From Bacteroidota bacterium (GTDB lineage: Bacteria; Bacteroidota; Bacteroidia; Flavobacteriales_D; Sanyastnellaceae): 64,000 bases of DNA. Every line of letters begins with the position of its first letter. Position 1 is the stretch's first letter. The stretch lies in assembly GCA_027622975.1 (NCBI GenBank), contig JAQBVN010000006.1, positions 1 to 64,000 on the forward strand. The letters are read 5' to 3'. The notes beneath the pieces were generated by a model. It was given only the letters and a program-made list of their open reading frames with translations, was not told the origin of the DNA and ran no database searches. This document shows, piece after piece, positions 40,831 through 51,201 of this stretch. The translations under genes and the position numbers were made by a program.

Positions 40831-42957
40831 ATGGATGTTTCCAACCTGATTGTGGCCGCTGAACCCTGGCAATGGGCCGGCATCTTGATTCTTGCCGTCG
40901 CCATGACTTGGGTTCTGTACGGTTGGGGGAAGAACCACCCTACGCCTCGAGGCGTGCTGGCCATGCTGCGCTTTGTAAGTGCTGCCTTGTTGGGATTTTT
41001 GCTACTCGAACCCATGTGGCGGACCACCACTGAAACCCGAGAAGTACCCGTGGTTCCTGTGTTGATCGACGCCACCTCCTCCCAATGGATGGGTCCAGAC
41101 AGCCTATCGAGACGCCAGGCATTGCAAAACCTGGCACAAGATGTACCGGCTTGGATGGCATCCCAAGGATGGAACATTGACTTGCTGGATTTCGACCGAG
41201 AGGTCAGATCACTGACCCTGCCCTGGGAACCCGAAGGCATGCGTACAGACCTCGGTGGTGCCCTTGAATCGGTCCGAGATCGCCACATCCACAGGAATGT
41301 ACCCGGCGTGTTGGTTGTCACCGATGGACGCGCGAATCGTGGGATGGACCCCGAGCACAGTGCGGCCAAACTCGATGTCCCTTACTTTTTCATTGCCACG
41401 GGTGACACGGCTGAAGTTTCTGATCTGGCGATTGACAAGGTGCGAATGAATGAGGTGGCCTACCTGGGCAATTCGTTCCCCGTTGAAATTGTCGCCCAAG
41501 CGCGTGGGGCCACCGACATGCCCATGCGCCTGACATTGACCCATGGCTCGACCACGCTGGCGGAAACGCGATGGACGCCCTCAGGGCCCTTTGCCAGCAA
41601 GACATGGCTCGTGACTGTGGATGCAAGCCAAGCCGGCCCGATGACGCTTCGAGCGTCCATCACGCCCGAAACAACCTCGGAGGGCTGGGCCGGTGAGGTG
41701 ACCCTGACCAACAACCGGCGCTCAGCCACGATTGAAGTGCTTGAAAGCCGACGCCAAATTTTGGTGGTGGCGGCGGCTCCCCACCCTGACCTGGCGGCAC
41801 TGAGAACATCCGCGGAATCCAACAAACATCAGGAAGTCAACGTGATTTGGGTTTCGGAATTGACATCTGGCATGGCGCTTCCCGATCATGACGTCTTGGT
41901 TCTGCACCACCTCCAACCAAGCTTGGTTCCTTCACCCGTGGTCGAGGCCATGGGAGCTACCAAAGCTCTGTGGATTTTGGGCAACAAGGATACCCCATGG
42001 AATGATTGGCCAAGTTCTGTGGTCGGGTTCCAATTGGACACAGAACCATTGACCACGGAAGCGCAGGGACAGATCCTCGACAACTTTGAGGCGTTTCCCC
42101 TGCCAAGCTCCTTAGGAACATCGTTGGGGCAGTGGCCACCCCTGGCTTGTCCCACCGGAACGTACAACCTCTCTCCGTCCCTCCAGCTGGCCTTGTGTCA
42201 ACAAGTCGGCCCAGTAACCACGACCTGGCCCCTCTGGGCCGTTCGGGATGGAGAAAATCAACGGGTGGCGGTGACCTTGGGCGAAGGTTTGTGGCGTTGG
42301 CGCATGCGCGAGGCCGTGACCCACGAGGGGCAAGCTGTCATGTTCGATGACTTGGTCAATCGAACCATCCAATACTTGAGCAGCCGCGAGGACATCAGGC
42401 GCCTGCGCGTCGACGCGCCGGAACGCCTCGATGAAGACATTCGGTGCGTCATGAAAGCGGAGGTGTACGACGCTTCTCTGTCGCCCACGATGGATGTCGA
42501 TGTGATCCTGGCCTTGACGCGAGAGGGTTTCCCACCCACGGAACACCGGTTTGTGGCTGCTGATCGCGATCATCGCTTGGACTTGGGTAGGTTGCTCCCG
42601 GGTGTTTACACGTGGGTGGCCTCATGCAAACAAAATGGTGAAAACTTGGTCGACAAGGGCCAATTCGTTGTGGATGCCGTTCAGGTCGAGGCGAGTCTCT
42701 TGCCCGCCAACCACGGCCTGTTGCGAAGAATGGCTCGACAATCTCAGGGAGAATTTCTAGGCATCTTGGAATCTCCTGAGGATCTAGAAGAACTTGCGAG
42801 CCGTTGGGAAGCGGCTGCAGCCTCGATGTCCGCGCAAGACGTCGTACACACGACCAATGAAAGACTGCCTCTGCATCACCAAACGTGGCTTTTGGCGCTC
42901 CTCCTGTTCACGTTGACAGCTGAATGGACCCTGCGAAGGGCCGGAGGTGGTTTCTGA
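40831..42957 (+). CDS. VWA-domain-like membrane protein
   Basis: The protein has 708 aa. Two N-terminal membrane helices (AGILILAVAMTWVLYGW; LRFVSAALLGFLLLEPMW) and one C-terminal helix (WLLALLLFTLTAEWTL) bracket a large extracytoplasmic region. Near residue 75 VLIDATSS resembles a variant VWA MIDAS, with LVVTDGRANRG further on. The middle part looks like beta-sandwich domains. It resembles BatA-like or class-I-amidotransferase-like Bacteroidota membrane proteins of unknown role. It starts 10 nt after fabG. Confidence 0.75.
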   Translation: MDVSNLIVAAEPWQWAGILILAVAMTWVLYGWGKNHPTPRGVLAMLRFVSAALLGFLLLEPMWRTTTETREVPVVPVLIDATSSQWMGPDSLSRRQALQNLAQDVPAWMASQGWNIDLLDFDREVRSLTLPWEPEGMRTDLGGALESVRDRHIHRNVPGVLVVTDGRANRGMDPEHSAAKLDVPYFFIATGDTAEVSDLAIDKVRMNEVAYLGNSFPVEIVAQARGATDMPMRLTLTHGSTTLAETRWTPSGPFASKTWLVTVDASQAGPMTLRASITPETTSEGWAGEVTLTNNRRSATIEVLESRRQILVVAAAPHPDLAALRTSAESNKHQEVNVIWVSELTSGMALPDHDVLVLHHLQPSLVPSPVVEAMGATKALWILGNKDTPWNDWPSSVVGFQLDTEPLTTEAQGQILDNFEAFPLPSSLGTSLGQWPPLACPTGTYNLSPSLQLALCQQVGPVTTTWPLWAVRDGENQRVAVTLGEGLWRWRMREAVTHEGQAVMFDDLVNRTIQYLSSREDIRRLRVDAPERLDEDIRCVMKAEVYDASLSPTMDVDVILALTREGFPPTEHRFVAADRDHRLDLGRLLPGVYTWVASCKQNGENLVDKGQFVVDAVQVEASLLPANHGLLRRMARQSQGEFLGILESPEDLEELASRWEAAAASMSAQDVVHTTNERLPLHHQTWLLALLLFTLTAEWTLRRAGGGF

Positions 42958-43069
42958 TCAGCTCCCATGCCCTTCCCGCAAACCAGCACCACAAACTTGC
43001 CAAACAAGCCATCACCACAAGTCGAATCCCCCTTGCAAACACACACGCAAACCCAACACCATAAACACC

Positions 43070-43903
43070 ATGAATCCATCCTCTGAAGACCGCCGCAGGT
43101 TGCGGTCCATTCTCTTCGCCCTGATCGTCATCCTTCCCGTATTCATGCTGTGGGGATCTCTGACCGTCACAATCCCCTCAGGATATGCCGGGTTGACGTT
43201 TCATACGTTTGGCCAAGGCGTCGACCCTCAAGAGCAACCTCTCAGCAGCGGTTTTCATTTCAAAGCCCCATGGAACAAGGTGTATGAATACGAGGTGCGT
43301 CAAACGGAGCAAATGGAAGCGTTGGAAGTCTTAAGCTCCAACTTGCTGAAAATCAACATGGATATGACTGTGTTCACACAGCCCATGTACGACAAGCTAG
43401 GCTACCTCGAAACAGAGCGAGGTCGGAACTATGAAGAAAAGGTCATTCGACCTGCCATGCGTTCCGTGGCGCGCGAAGTCATCGCCAAATACCTTCCTGA
43501 GGAATTCAACACCACCAAGCGCGAGATGATTCAACTCGAAATCAAGAACCGGTTAAGCGAAAAGTTGACAGATAACTACATCCAGCTCAACGACGTTCTG
43601 ATTCGCAACATTCAATTACCCAAAACTCTGGAACAAGCCATTGAACGAAAACTGCAACAAGAGCAAGAATCCTTGGAGTATGAGTTTCGTCTGGAGAAGG
43701 CACAGAAAGAAGCGGATCGATTGCGCATTGAAGCCGAAGGCATCCGTGACTTCGAGGAAATTGTATCGAAGGGATTGAGCGACAAACTCTTGAAGTGGAA
43801 GGGCATTGAAGCCACGAAAGAAATTGCCAAAAGTCCCAACACCAAGGTGGTGATTGTTGGGGGAGGTGACGATGGATTGCCCCTGATTTTAGGAGATCAT
43901 TGA
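43070..43903 (+). CDS. Prohibitin/SPFH-family membrane protein
   Basis: The protein has 277 aa. One N-terminal membrane helix (ILFALIVILPVFMLWG) is followed by the SPFH domain (IPSGYAGLTFHTFGQGVDP; FKAPWNKVYEYEVRQ). The coiled-coil helix (ERKLQQEQESLEYEFRLEKAQKEADRL) runs from residue ~185. SPFH proteins form membrane-microdomain rings and scaffold proteases such as FtsH. The ATG at 43070 fits the short cytoplasmic tail. A bidirectional terminator follows at 43933. Confidence 0.9.
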   Translation: MNPSSEDRRRLRSILFALIVILPVFMLWGSLTVTIPSGYAGLTFHTFGQGVDPQEQPLSSGFHFKAPWNKVYEYEVRQTEQMEALEVLSSNLLKINMDMTVFTQPMYDKLGYLETERGRNYEEKVIRPAMRSVAREVIAKYLPEEFNTTKREMIQLEIKNRLSEKLTDNYIQLNDVLIRNIQLPKTLEQAIERKLQQEQESLEYEFRLEKAQKEADRLRIEAEGIRDFEEIVSKGLSDKLLKWKGIEATKEIAKSPNTKVVIVGGGDDGLPLILGDH

Positions 43904-43932
43904 TTCGGTCGCTTATGGAATTTTGAAGAAAA

Positions 43933-43960
43933 AAAAGACCCGCCGGTTGGCGGGTCTTTT
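43933..43960. terminator. Bidirectional terminator between prohibitin and rpmB
   Basis: The 12-bp stem aaaagacccgcc / ggcgggtctttt has the loop ggtt, with A-rich and T-rich flanks on both sides. It serves both the prohibitin and the rpmB transcripts. Confidence 0.85.
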
Positions 43961-44008
43961 TTGTTCAAGGGAACAAACTCTCGCATTCACGAGGTTCATC
44001 ACCTAGAA

Positions 44009-44254
44009 TTACTTCACTTCAGCCATCAATCCTGATTCCACACCACGCTTCATGGCTTCCACAACACCTACCTTGTTGATGATGCGAATGGCCTTGGCTG
44101 ACACACGCAAGGTGACCCAACGATCTTCCTCTGCGATGTAAAAGCGCTTGCGCTGCAAGTTGGGGTAGAAACGACGCTTCGTCTTGCGATTGGAATGGGA
44201 TACATTGTTCCCCACCATCACTTTCTTTCCTGTAATCTGACAAACGCGGCTCAT
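44009..44254 (-). CDS. rpmB: 50S ribosomal protein L28
   Basis: The protein has 81 aa. [29 protein letters not shown] is the classic L28 N-terminus (quoted in parts: [21 protein letters not shown]), followed by [11 protein letters not shown]. rpmG (L33), which often follows it in Bacteroidota, is not downstream; the transcript ends at the hairpin at 43960. Confidence 0.97.
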   Translation of the reverse strand: MSRVCQITGKKVMVGNNVSHSNRKTKRRFYPNLQRKRFYIAEEDRWVTLRVSAKAIRIINKVGVVEAMKRGVESGLMAEVK

Positions 44255-44294
44255 GGCTTCGAATTTTTAGGACTGCAAAGAAACGACTTTTTCC

Positions 44295-45569
44295 TCAATC
44301 CTCCAACCCTTGTACCCCACCTTCTTGAATGGCCAACAACAGATGCGTCAATGCCCGCCTGGCAGCGCGTTCCACGATGAGGGAACGCACCCTTCCTAGG
44401 TGATGACACCAAGCCCGCACCCCATCGGGTCCTGCCACCGCCATCCACACCATCCCGACAGGTTTCTCTGGACTGCCCCCTGTGGGTCCAGCCACGCCCG
44501 AAGTCGCAACCGCCCAATCCGTTCCAAGGCGATGTTGTGCGCCCAGAGCCATCGCCTCGACCACCTCTCGGCTCACTGCGCCTTGGGACATGAGGGTAGC
44601 CTCATGGACGGACAGCACCTCGCGTTTGACCTTGTTGTCGTAAGCCACAACCCCACCCCACATGGAATGGCTCGCTCCCGGGATTGCAGTGAGCATCGCG
44701 GCGATTGTTCCTCCCGTGCATGACTCGGCAGTGGACAGGGTTTGGCCTCGGGATGACAGAGCCTCCAACACCACCTCGGGCAAGCCCACATCCCCCATCC
44801 CTATGACGTGATGGCCGGCCAATTCCAAAAATTCCTGCACGTGCTTTGCCATGACACCTTTCAACGCCTCCCGATCTTCCGACCGACCCTGCACACCAAT
44901 GCGCACCTTGACCTGGCCAGGTGAAGGCAGGTATGCCAAAGACAATCCACCTTCTTCCAAACGACGCTCCCATGACTCTAGAATGGCCGCCAATGAAGAT
45001 TCGCCAATCCCAGCTGTCACCATGGTTTGGTACAACGTGGTGGGAAGCTTGAAATGCGATCTGAGCTTCGGCAGCACTTCTTCATCCATCAAAGCCTCCA
45101 TTTCGTAGGGTACACCCGGCAAACTCACGATTACCTTCCCGTGTGGCATGTCAAACCACATGCCCGATGCTGTTCCCAATCGGTTGGGAAGCACTTGACA
45201 ATCCTGAGGCAACATGGCCTGAAGTCGATTCACTTCCAAGAATGGCACATTGCGGCTCTTGAACCACTGTTCAATGGACAAGGCGATGTCGTCGTGCATG
45301 ACCAAAGGGCTACCCACATAGGAGGCAAGTACGTTTTTGGTGATGTCATCTTTGGTGGGACCGAGCCCTCCCGTCAAGATCACGGCATGTGCTTCCAAAA
45401 GCACCCGGTCAAGGGTGCTGATGATGGCCTCTTGGGTGTCCGGAATGCACTCAACCCGGGTGACGCGCCACCCATCTTCTGTCAAGCGCTTTCCCATCCA
45501 GGCAGCGTTGGTGTTGACGGTTTGGCCTAGAAGAAGTTCATCTCCAATGGACACGAGAATGACATTCAT
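44295..45569 (-). CDS. cinA: CinA-family protein (nicotinamide-nucleotide amidase type)
   Basis: The protein has 424 aa, full length. The N-terminal MoCF-like domain starts VILVSIGDELLLGQTVNTN and has LTGGLGPTKDDITK. The C-terminal amidase domain has STAESCTGGTIAAMLTAIPGAS, GGVVAYDNKVK and SGVAGPTGGS. Known members deamidate NMN in NAD salvage or hydrolyse ADP-ribose. It lies 40 nt upstream of rpmB on the same strand. ATG 45569 fits the family start. Confidence 0.93.
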   Translation of the reverse strand: MNVILVSIGDELLLGQTVNTNAAWMGKRLTEDGWRVTRVECIPDTQEAIISTLDRVLLEAHAVILTGGLGPTKDDITKNVLASYVGSPLVMHDDIALSIEQWFKSRNVPFLEVNRLQAMLPQDCQVLPNRLGTASGMWFDMPHGKVIVSLPGVPYEMEALMDEEVLPKLRSHFKLPTTLYQTMVTAGIGESSLAAILESWERRLEEGGLSLAYLPSPGQVKVRIGVQGRSEDREALKGVMAKHVQEFLELAGHHVIGMGDVGLPEVVLEALSSRGQTLSTAESCTGGTIAAMLTAIPGASHSMWGGVVAYDNKVKREVLSVHEATLMSQGAVSREVVEAMALGAQHRLGTDWAVATSGVAGPTGGSPEKPVGMVWMAVAGPDGVRAWCHHLGRVRSLIVERAARRALTHLLLAIQEGGVQGLED

Positions 45570-45590
45570 GGATTGCCGGGGTTTGGGATG

Positions 45591-45617
45591 AAAAAAGCGG
45601 TGCCGAGGCACCGCTTT
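45591..45617 (-). terminator. Terminator of the T9SS Asp-box gene
   Basis: On the minus strand, aaagcggtgcc / ggcaccgcttt forms an 11-bp hairpin followed by ttttttc. It lies 55 nt after the stop at 45672. Confidence 0.8.
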
Positions 45618-45671
45618 CAAAGTTCGCTGAGAAAAGACCAACGTGGATACGCGGGTCCTTCGTTTCAATTC

Positions 45672-47579
45672 TTATTGGACGGCCAAACGCACCACCGTGC
45701 GCTGGTCTCCCTGGGTCAATTCCACGAAATACACCCCTGAAGGCAAGGCACGCACATCCACTCGCTCCACCAATGAAGTGGTCGTCCAAGCCATGTGCTC
45801 GCGTCCGTTCAAATCCAGCACGCGAACCTGATGAGCGCCCGCCCGATCCACAACCAACTCGACTGTGGTGCTCGCAGGGTTGGGGAACACCTGAACATCA
45901 CCTTGCTCAAAGGGTTCTGCCACCCCCACCCAATCTTCGAATTGGATGTCGGCACAATCTCCCAAATCGGCAATGGGAACTCGCAAGTGAACAATGTCGT
46001 TGACATCGAGGGGATCTTCATCACCGCGGATGTGCAATCCTGGCTCGAAGTCGCGCTGATAGATCAATTCAATGTGGTCCGTCATGCGTGGGCTGATCGA
46101 TGCAAACACAGACTCGTAACCATCAAAATCAATGTCTGGCGTCAAGTCACATGCTTCGTCAGAATTCCACGTATCACCGCCATCCTGAGAATTGACCACG
46201 TACACGTGACGGTAGTTCTGGGTACCCGAAGAGAAATTCTCCATGATGGCACTGTAGCTCACGAAAAGGTTGCCGTTCTCATCTGAACCCATGCTCGGAA
46301 TCCCCGCCAGATTCACAAAGTAAGCCGCGATTTCGTCCTCCAAATCCAAGACACCGCTGGCGTCAATGTCATACGCGTATGCAATGGTTACGCTGCTGTC
46401 GTTGCCGAAGTCTTCTCGCCAGTATTGCAAACCATTGGTTCCGGGGAAGTAGCTGAAGTTTCCATCAACAGTGTCCGTGTCTGCATAGTACATCGCTCCA
46501 AAGACGCAATGAACCGTGCCGTTGGCGTCGACGTGAACATCTCCGGCGCCGTCGGAATTGAGGTATTCCTGGGCGATGCCATCTCCGTCAAAGTCGTAAC
46601 CCAAACTGTCTGGCAAACCAGTGTCAATGGTGTACATGTCCACGGGGAAGTCGGCCAAAATGTGGTAAGTCCATGTGTCTCCCGCGTCGTCCGAAATCAT
46701 GACAAAACTGTCGCTCAAGTCATTGAACACTGCAAAAGCAACTTTGCCACCATCGGCGTGAATGGCATAGGCGTCCGCACTCATGTTGATGAAATTGCTG
46801 CTATCCAACTCGGGGAAAGTGGTCATTTCCCAGGTGTCGCCTGAATCCAATGAGCGGTAGTACAGCAAGGCACCATCTTGCCCTTGGTAAGCCACACCTC
46901 CATTGGCCACAGGTGTGCTGATGCAAATCACGTGGATGATTTCATCGTTCACACCACCTACAGCTGCGCGGGGCCACAAATTGCCGACTGTGGTGCCGTC
47001 ATCCAACACGGCATAGTTGGGCAAATCAGAATCCTCCCAAGTGCCGGTTCCAGCGTCACGTCGCACCATGTGCAGACCTGTTTCCACCGCAGCGTGGCTG
47101 ATTACAACCTCGCGACCGTCACCCAAGTGATTGATGGAAGGCCATCCAATGCGGACATTTTCCAACCTCTCGTAGGGTTGCTCCCCCCACAAACTGCCGT
47201 CGAAAAAGTTGTATCCCGTGCCGCGGTCTGCGAATGGGCTTACGTCCAAACTCATGGTCCACGCGGCACTTACAGCATCTCCAGAACCTGCCACGCGGTC
47301 GTCAATGGCCGCATTGGACTGCAAATCGTACTGGGTGATGCCGATGACTTGGCGCTCGACGACAAGTTCACGCACTTGCACATGATCCGCTGATCCCACG
47401 TGTTCTTCAGAAATGGGAGTGAGAGGGCGGTGATCAATGTCCACCACAGCATGGGACGGCATGGGTGCCTTGACCCGGGCATGCACGGGAACTTGTGGTG
47501 CCTGATCGAGGCTGTGTTTTTGGGCAAACGAGGGCGCTGCGGCAATCATTCCGAGCGCAACAAAGGCAAGATGTTTCAT
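45672..47579 (-). CDS. Secreted Asp-box (BNR) protein with T9SS type A sorting domain
   Basis: The protein has 635 aa. The signal peptide MKHLAFVALGMIAAAPSFAQ (20 residues) opens it. Three Asp-box motifs are visible: SLDSGDTW, SDDAGDTW and SQDGGDTW, suggesting a sialidase-like beta-propeller. The last ~75 residues are a type IX secretion sorting domain, with VFPNPASTTVELVV, VRVLDLNGRE and LPSGVYFVEL. It should be exported by T9SS and released or anchored at the cell surface. No catalytic sialidase residues are evident, so enzymatic activity is not claimed. Confidence 0.9.
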   Translation of the reverse strand: MKHLAFVALGMIAAAPSFAQKHSLDQAPQVPVHARVKAPMPSHAVVDIDHRPLTPISEEHVGSADHVQVRELVVERQVIGITQYDLQSNAAIDDRVAGSGDAVSAAWTMSLDVSPFADRGTGYNFFDGSLWGEQPYERLENVRIGWPSINHLGDGREVVISHAAVETGLHMVRRDAGTGTWEDSDLPNYAVLDDGTTVGNLWPRAAVGGVNDEIIHVICISTPVANGGVAYQGQDGALLYYRSLDSGDTWEMTTFPELDSSNFINMSADAYAIHADGGKVAFAVFNDLSDSFVMISDDAGDTWTYHILADFPVDMYTIDTGLPDSLGYDFDGDGIAQEYLNSDGAGDVHVDANGTVHCVFGAMYYADTDTVDGNFSYFPGTNGLQYWREDFGNDSSVTIAYAYDIDASGVLDLEDEIAAYFVNLAGIPSMGSDENGNLFVSYSAIMENFSSGTQNYRHVYVVNSQDGGDTWNSDEACDLTPDIDFDGYESVFASISPRMTDHIELIYQRDFEPGLHIRGDEDPLDVNDIVHLRVPIADLGDCADIQFEDWVGVAEPFEQGDVQVFPNPASTTVELVVDRAGAHQVRVLDLNGREHMAWTTTSLVERVDVRALPSGVYFVELTQGDQRTVVRLAVQ

Positions 47580-47652
47580 AGAATCAACAGTGAAATTTGA
47601 CCCAAAATACTCCCCAAGGCGCTCAACACCAAAAAGGAAGTAACACCTGAGG

Positions 47653-48312
47653 TCAATTCTTGGGCAAGGTGGCAAGCACCGTCTCCCGTCCCTTCACTTT
47701 TTGGTCCAGCGTCACATGAATTTCTGATCCCAAGGGTAGAAACACATCGATGCGAGATCCAAACTTGATGAATCCGACCTCCTCGCCCAGTTTTACGTGC
47801 TGACCAGGCTCGATGTACCATCGGATGCGACGGGCCACCGCACCTGCGATTTGGCGAAACAACACGGGACCGCGTTCGCCATCGATCACAAGGGTCGTGC
47901 GCTCATTTTCCGTGCTGCTCTTGGGATGCCAAGCCACCAAATATTTTCCAGGGTGGTACGTGGCATGGGTGACCTCGCCTGCCATGGGTGCCCATTGAGC
48001 ATGCACATTGAGAGGACTCATGAAAATGCTCACCTGGATGCGCTTGTCTCCAAACACCTCAGGCTCGTCAACCTCCTCGATCACGACGACCTTGCCGTCA
48101 GAAGGGCACAGGATTTGGCCTTCCCCAGCGACTGGGACTCGCTTGGGAACTCGGAAAAACTGTGCCACCAACAGCACGTCGATGCACGCCACCACAACAG
48201 CCAGGTTCACACCCCATGACGGGGCCCCCAACCACCATGTCACCCCAACCAACGTCGCCCCGATCCCCAAGGCCAAGGCTATCAATCGAAATCCTTCTCG
48301 GTGAAGCGTCAT
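47653..48312 (-). CDS. psd: Phosphatidylserine decarboxylase family protein
   Basis: The protein has 219 aa, the short PSD-A type. Two N-terminal membrane segments are followed by ILCPSDGKVVVIEEV, SIFMSPLNVHAQWAP, SSTENERTTLVI and the self-cleavage/pyruvoyl site in FIKFGSRIDVFLP. It converts phosphatidylserine to phosphatidylethanolamine. It is the last gene of the rsfS-ftsH-cdsA operon and starts 10 nt after cdsA. Confidence 0.94.
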   Translation of the reverse strand: MTLHREGFRLIALALGIGATLVGVTWWLGAPSWGVNLAVVVACIDVLLVAQFFRVPKRVPVAGEGQILCPSDGKVVVIEEVDEPEVFGDKRIQVSIFMSPLNVHAQWAPMAGEVTHATYHPGKYLVAWHPKSSTENERTTLVIDGERGPVLFRQIAGAVARRIRWYIEPGQHVKLGEEVGFIKFGSRIDVFLPLGSEIHVTLDQKVKGRETVLATLPKN

Positions 48313-48322
48313 GTTTTCAGAT

Positions 48323-48955
48323 TTACTGCGCGAAAATGCACCAAAGAATTGCATAGACCGGAGCGGCAATCAAAAAACCGTCAAACCGATCCATGATTCC
48401 ACCATGGCCTGGAAGCAATGTGCCAGAATCCTTGATGCCGCGCCTGCGCTTCCAAGCACTCTGGGTAAGATCCCCGAGGGTGGACAAACTGCCCATCAAC
48501 GCCCCCACCCACATCCATTCTTGCCCCAAGGCGGCCCACGCCACCCCCGCGGAAGCCAGCATGCCGCCTATGGTTCCCTCCCAAGATTTTCCTGGAGACA
48601 CCGAGGGCCACACTTTGTGCCTTCCAAAAGGCTTGCCCACGAGGTACGCGCCTGTGTCATTGGCCCAAATCATCCACAGAAAACTCAACATGGGCCATGG
48701 ATCGTATGGTTCCAAGGCACTCATCCAATGCAGGGCCGCCAAGGCTGGAACGGGAAACATGAAAAGCAAGGCCTTGGGCCACTTGGAATCGGGACCCTGA
48801 GGAGCCCTGAACCACTCGAGCCATGCCAGGATTGCCACCACGTCCCACAGCGCTGCACTGCTCCACGGAGAATACAACACAGCCCCCATCACGACCGTCA
48901 CAAACACGAGTCCTGTGAGGGCCCGAATCACCGTTTCATTGCCAGCATTGGACAT
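48323..48955 (-). CDS. cdsA: Phosphatidate cytidylyltransferase
   Basis: The protein has 210 aa, multi-spanning. The CDP-diglyceride synthase signature is present near the C-terminus: STLGDLTQSAWKRRRGIKDSGTLLPGHGGIMDRFD, quoted by key parts (GDLTQS, KRRRGIKD, LPGHGG, DRFD). WANDTGAYLVGKPFG and SPGKSWEG are also typical. It makes CDP-diacylglycerol, the precursor used upstream of Psd. Confidence 0.95.
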   Translation of the reverse strand: MSNAGNETVIRALTGLVFVTVVMGAVLYSPWSSAALWDVVAILAWLEWFRAPQGPDSKWPKALLFMFPVPALAALHWMSALEPYDPWPMLSFLWMIWANDTGAYLVGKPFGRHKVWPSVSPGKSWEGTIGGMLASAGVAWAALGQEWMWVGALMGSLSTLGDLTQSAWKRRRGIKDSGTLLPGHGGIMDRFDGFLIAAPVYAILWCIFAQ

Positions 48956-48959
48956 TCCT

Positions 48960-49172
48960 TCAATCTTCGTGGTGTAGACAATGCATTGCGGCCTCCACAT
49001 GCTCCTCGGGCACCAAGACTTCGACGGGCTTCATGGCAAAGGACATTCCGACATAACTCGAGTCTTGACGATTCAACACCACGGAAGGAATGCCGTGATC
49101 GTCCAATTTGGCCTGCACCACGGGGGCCATTTCAGACACGGGGAGCTCCATCACCGAAATCCATCCCCTCAT
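48960..49172 (-). CDS. DUF2007-type small protein
   Basis: The protein has 70 aa. ISVMELPVSEMAPVVQAKLDDHGIP, SSYVGMSFA and VEVLVPEEHVEAA fit the ACT-like putative signal-transducing DUF2007 family. Its ATG overlaps the ftsH stop (ATGA) and it ends 4 nt before cdsA. The function is unknown. Confidence 0.8.
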   Translation of the reverse strand: MRGWISVMELPVSEMAPVVQAKLDDHGIPSVVLNRQDSSYVGMSFAMKPVEVLVPEEHVEAAMHCLHHED

Positions 49173-51196
49173 GCCACAGGATTGTCCTTGCCCGCGACGT
49201 CTTCTGCAGGTTCAGCATCCGCAGCAGGGGTTTGCCCGGCAGAATCTTCGTCGTCTACGGACGTCACAGCGGTCTCGACAAGCAACGGCGGCTCCCCAAA
49301 AGGACGCGCCCCCAAAATGCGTTGGACATCCTCCTTAAAAATCACTTCGTTGTCAAGCAGAGACTGGGCAAGAGCCTCGAGTTTGTCCTTGTTGTCTTTC
49401 AAAATCTCTTTTGCCCGAGCATAGGCTCGCTCAATCACTGCACTGACTTCCTCGTCGATGATGCGTGCCGTTTCCTCGCTGTATGGCTTGGTGAATGTGC
49501 TTTCGCCACGACTGTCGTAGTAGCTCCTGTTGCCAATTCTCTCGTTCAAACCATAGACACTCACCATGGCATAGGCCTGCTTGGTGACCTTTTCGAGGTC
49601 GCTGAGGGCCCCCGTAGAAATCTTGCCAAACATGATTTCTTCAGCCGCTCGTCCCCCCAATGAGGCGCACATTTCATCAAAAATCTGTTCCGTGGTGGTG
49701 ATGGCACGCTCTTCGGGCAGATACCAAGCCGCACCCAAGCTTTGGCCGCGCGGAACGATGCTCACCTTCACCAATGGAGAGGCAAATTCAACCAACCAAC
49801 TGACCACAGCATGACCCGCCTCGTGAAAGGCAATGGTGTTTTTTTCCTGCGCGGAAATGATCTTAGAACGCTTCTCCAAACCACCGATGATTCGGTCCAC
49901 CGCATCCAAGAAATCCTGATGCGTGACGAGCTTTCGACCTTTTCTTGCGGCAAACAAAGCCGCTTCGTTGCAAACGTTGGCGATGTCAGCCCCGCTGAAC
50001 CCAGGGGTTTGCTTGGACAGAAATTCCACGTCCACGGAAGTATCCGTCTTGATGGGGCGAAGGTGAACGTCGAAGATGAACTTGCGCTCATTGACGTCAG
50101 GCATGTCCACGTAAATCTGTCGGTCAAAACGTCCAGCGCGCATCAGGGCCTTGTCCAAGATGTCCGCTCGGTTGGTCGCCGCCAAGATGATGACACCACT
50201 GTTGGTTCCAAAACCATCCATCTCAGTCAACAACTGATTCAAGGTATTCTCCCTCTCATCGTTGGAACCAAAATTGGCGTTCTTGCCTCTTGCCCTTCCA
50301 ATGGCATCAATTTCGTCGATGAAAATGATGGCAGGCGATTTCTCCTTGGCTTGCTTGAACAAATCACGCACCCTCGACGCACCAACCCCCACGAACATCT
50401 CGACAAAGTCAGAGCCACTGAGGCTGAAAAATGGCACTTGAGCCTCCCCTGCCACCGCCTTGGCCAACAATGTCTTGCCGGTTCCTGGAGGTCCAACCAA
50501 CAACGCACCTTTGGGGATTTTGGCGCCCAATTCAGTGTACTTGTCGGGGCTTTTCAAAAAATCCACGATCTCCTGCAACTCCTCTTTGGCTCCATCCACA
50601 CCGGCCACATCCTCGAACGTCACATCCGTGCCTTGCCCCTTCTCAAAGAGCTGGGCCTTGGATTTGCCAATGTTGAATATTTGACCTCCACCGGCTGGCC
50701 CTCCACCCAAACGCCGCATGAGGAACATCCAAACGATGACCATGAGTCCGAGAAAAATCACCCAACTCAAGATTTGGCCTCCCCATTCATTGGGTGGCTC
50801 ATACCTCACTGCAAATCCGTGCTTCTCTTGCAATTCCTTCAACTCGGTTTGGTAGATCTCGCCGACAGGAATGTTCATGGTTGCATCAGCCCTTCCATAA
50901 GCTTGCGGCAAAAAGCTCGGCTCGTCTTTCCCCAACCTCAAGCTGTCACTGTACGCTTTGTCATAGTGGATGCTCGCAAAAGCCCCATCATGTGACACCT
51001 CGGCAATGTGACCAGCCTTGGCCAACTCTTTGAACTCCGACCACTGCAATTGCTTTTTCCCGGCCGTATCTCCCAACATCGCCATGGTGAGCAGGAGCAT
51101 GGCAACAATGGCATAGACCCAGTAGAAATTGAGTTGGCGTCCCGGCTTTTTGCCAGAACCTGCGCCCTTGGGCTGTTGTTTGTCGTTGCTTTCCAT
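49169..51196 (-). CDS. ftsH: ATP-dependent zinc metalloprotease FtsH
   Basis: The protein has 675 aa. The N-terminus has a membrane helix ([15 protein letters not shown]), a periplasmic domain and a second helix ([19 protein letters not shown]). The AAA domain shows [30 protein letters not shown] and the SRH around [13 protein letters not shown]. The protease motif is [10 protein letters not shown], followed by the third zinc-ligand region. It degrades membrane and regulatory proteins. The C-terminal ~50 residues are acidic. ATG 51196 is chosen from family comparison. Confidence 0.96.
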   Translation of the reverse strand: MESNDKQQPKGAGSGKKPGRQLNFYWVYAIVAMLLLTMAMLGDTAGKKQLQWSEFKELAKAGHIAEVSHDGAFASIHYDKAYSDSLRLGKDEPSFLPQAYGRADATMNIPVGEIYQTELKELQEKHGFAVRYEPPNEWGGQILSWVIFLGLMVIVWMFLMRRLGGGPAGGGQIFNIGKSKAQLFEKGQGTDVTFEDVAGVDGAKEELQEIVDFLKSPDKYTELGAKIPKGALLVGPPGTGKTLLAKAVAGEAQVPFFSLSGSDFVEMFVGVGASRVRDLFKQAKEKSPAIIFIDEIDAIGRARGKNANFGSNDERENTLNQLLTEMDGFGTNSGVIILAATNRADILDKALMRAGRFDRQIYVDMPDVNERKFIFDVHLRPIKTDTSVDVEFLSKQTPGFSGADIANVCNEAALFAARKGRKLVTHQDFLDAVDRIIGGLEKRSKIISAQEKNTIAFHEAGHAVVSWLVEFASPLVKVSIVPRGQSLGAAWYLPEERAITTTEQIFDEMCASLGGRAAEEIMFGKISTGALSDLEKVTKQAYAMVSVYGLNERIGNRSYYDSRGESTFTKPYSEETARIIDEEVSAVIERAYARAKEILKDNKDKLEALAQSLLDNEVIFKEDVQRILGARPFGEPPLLVETAVTSVDDEDSAGQTPAADAEPAEDVAGKDNPVA

Positions 51197-51201
51197 GAAG
51201 T

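Noticed and set aside
48311-49663. 450-codon open frame on the plus strand
   Set aside because: It is antisense to psd, cdsA, DUF2007 and ftsH, all of which show conserved motifs. The plus frame is Pro/His/Arg-rich without domains.
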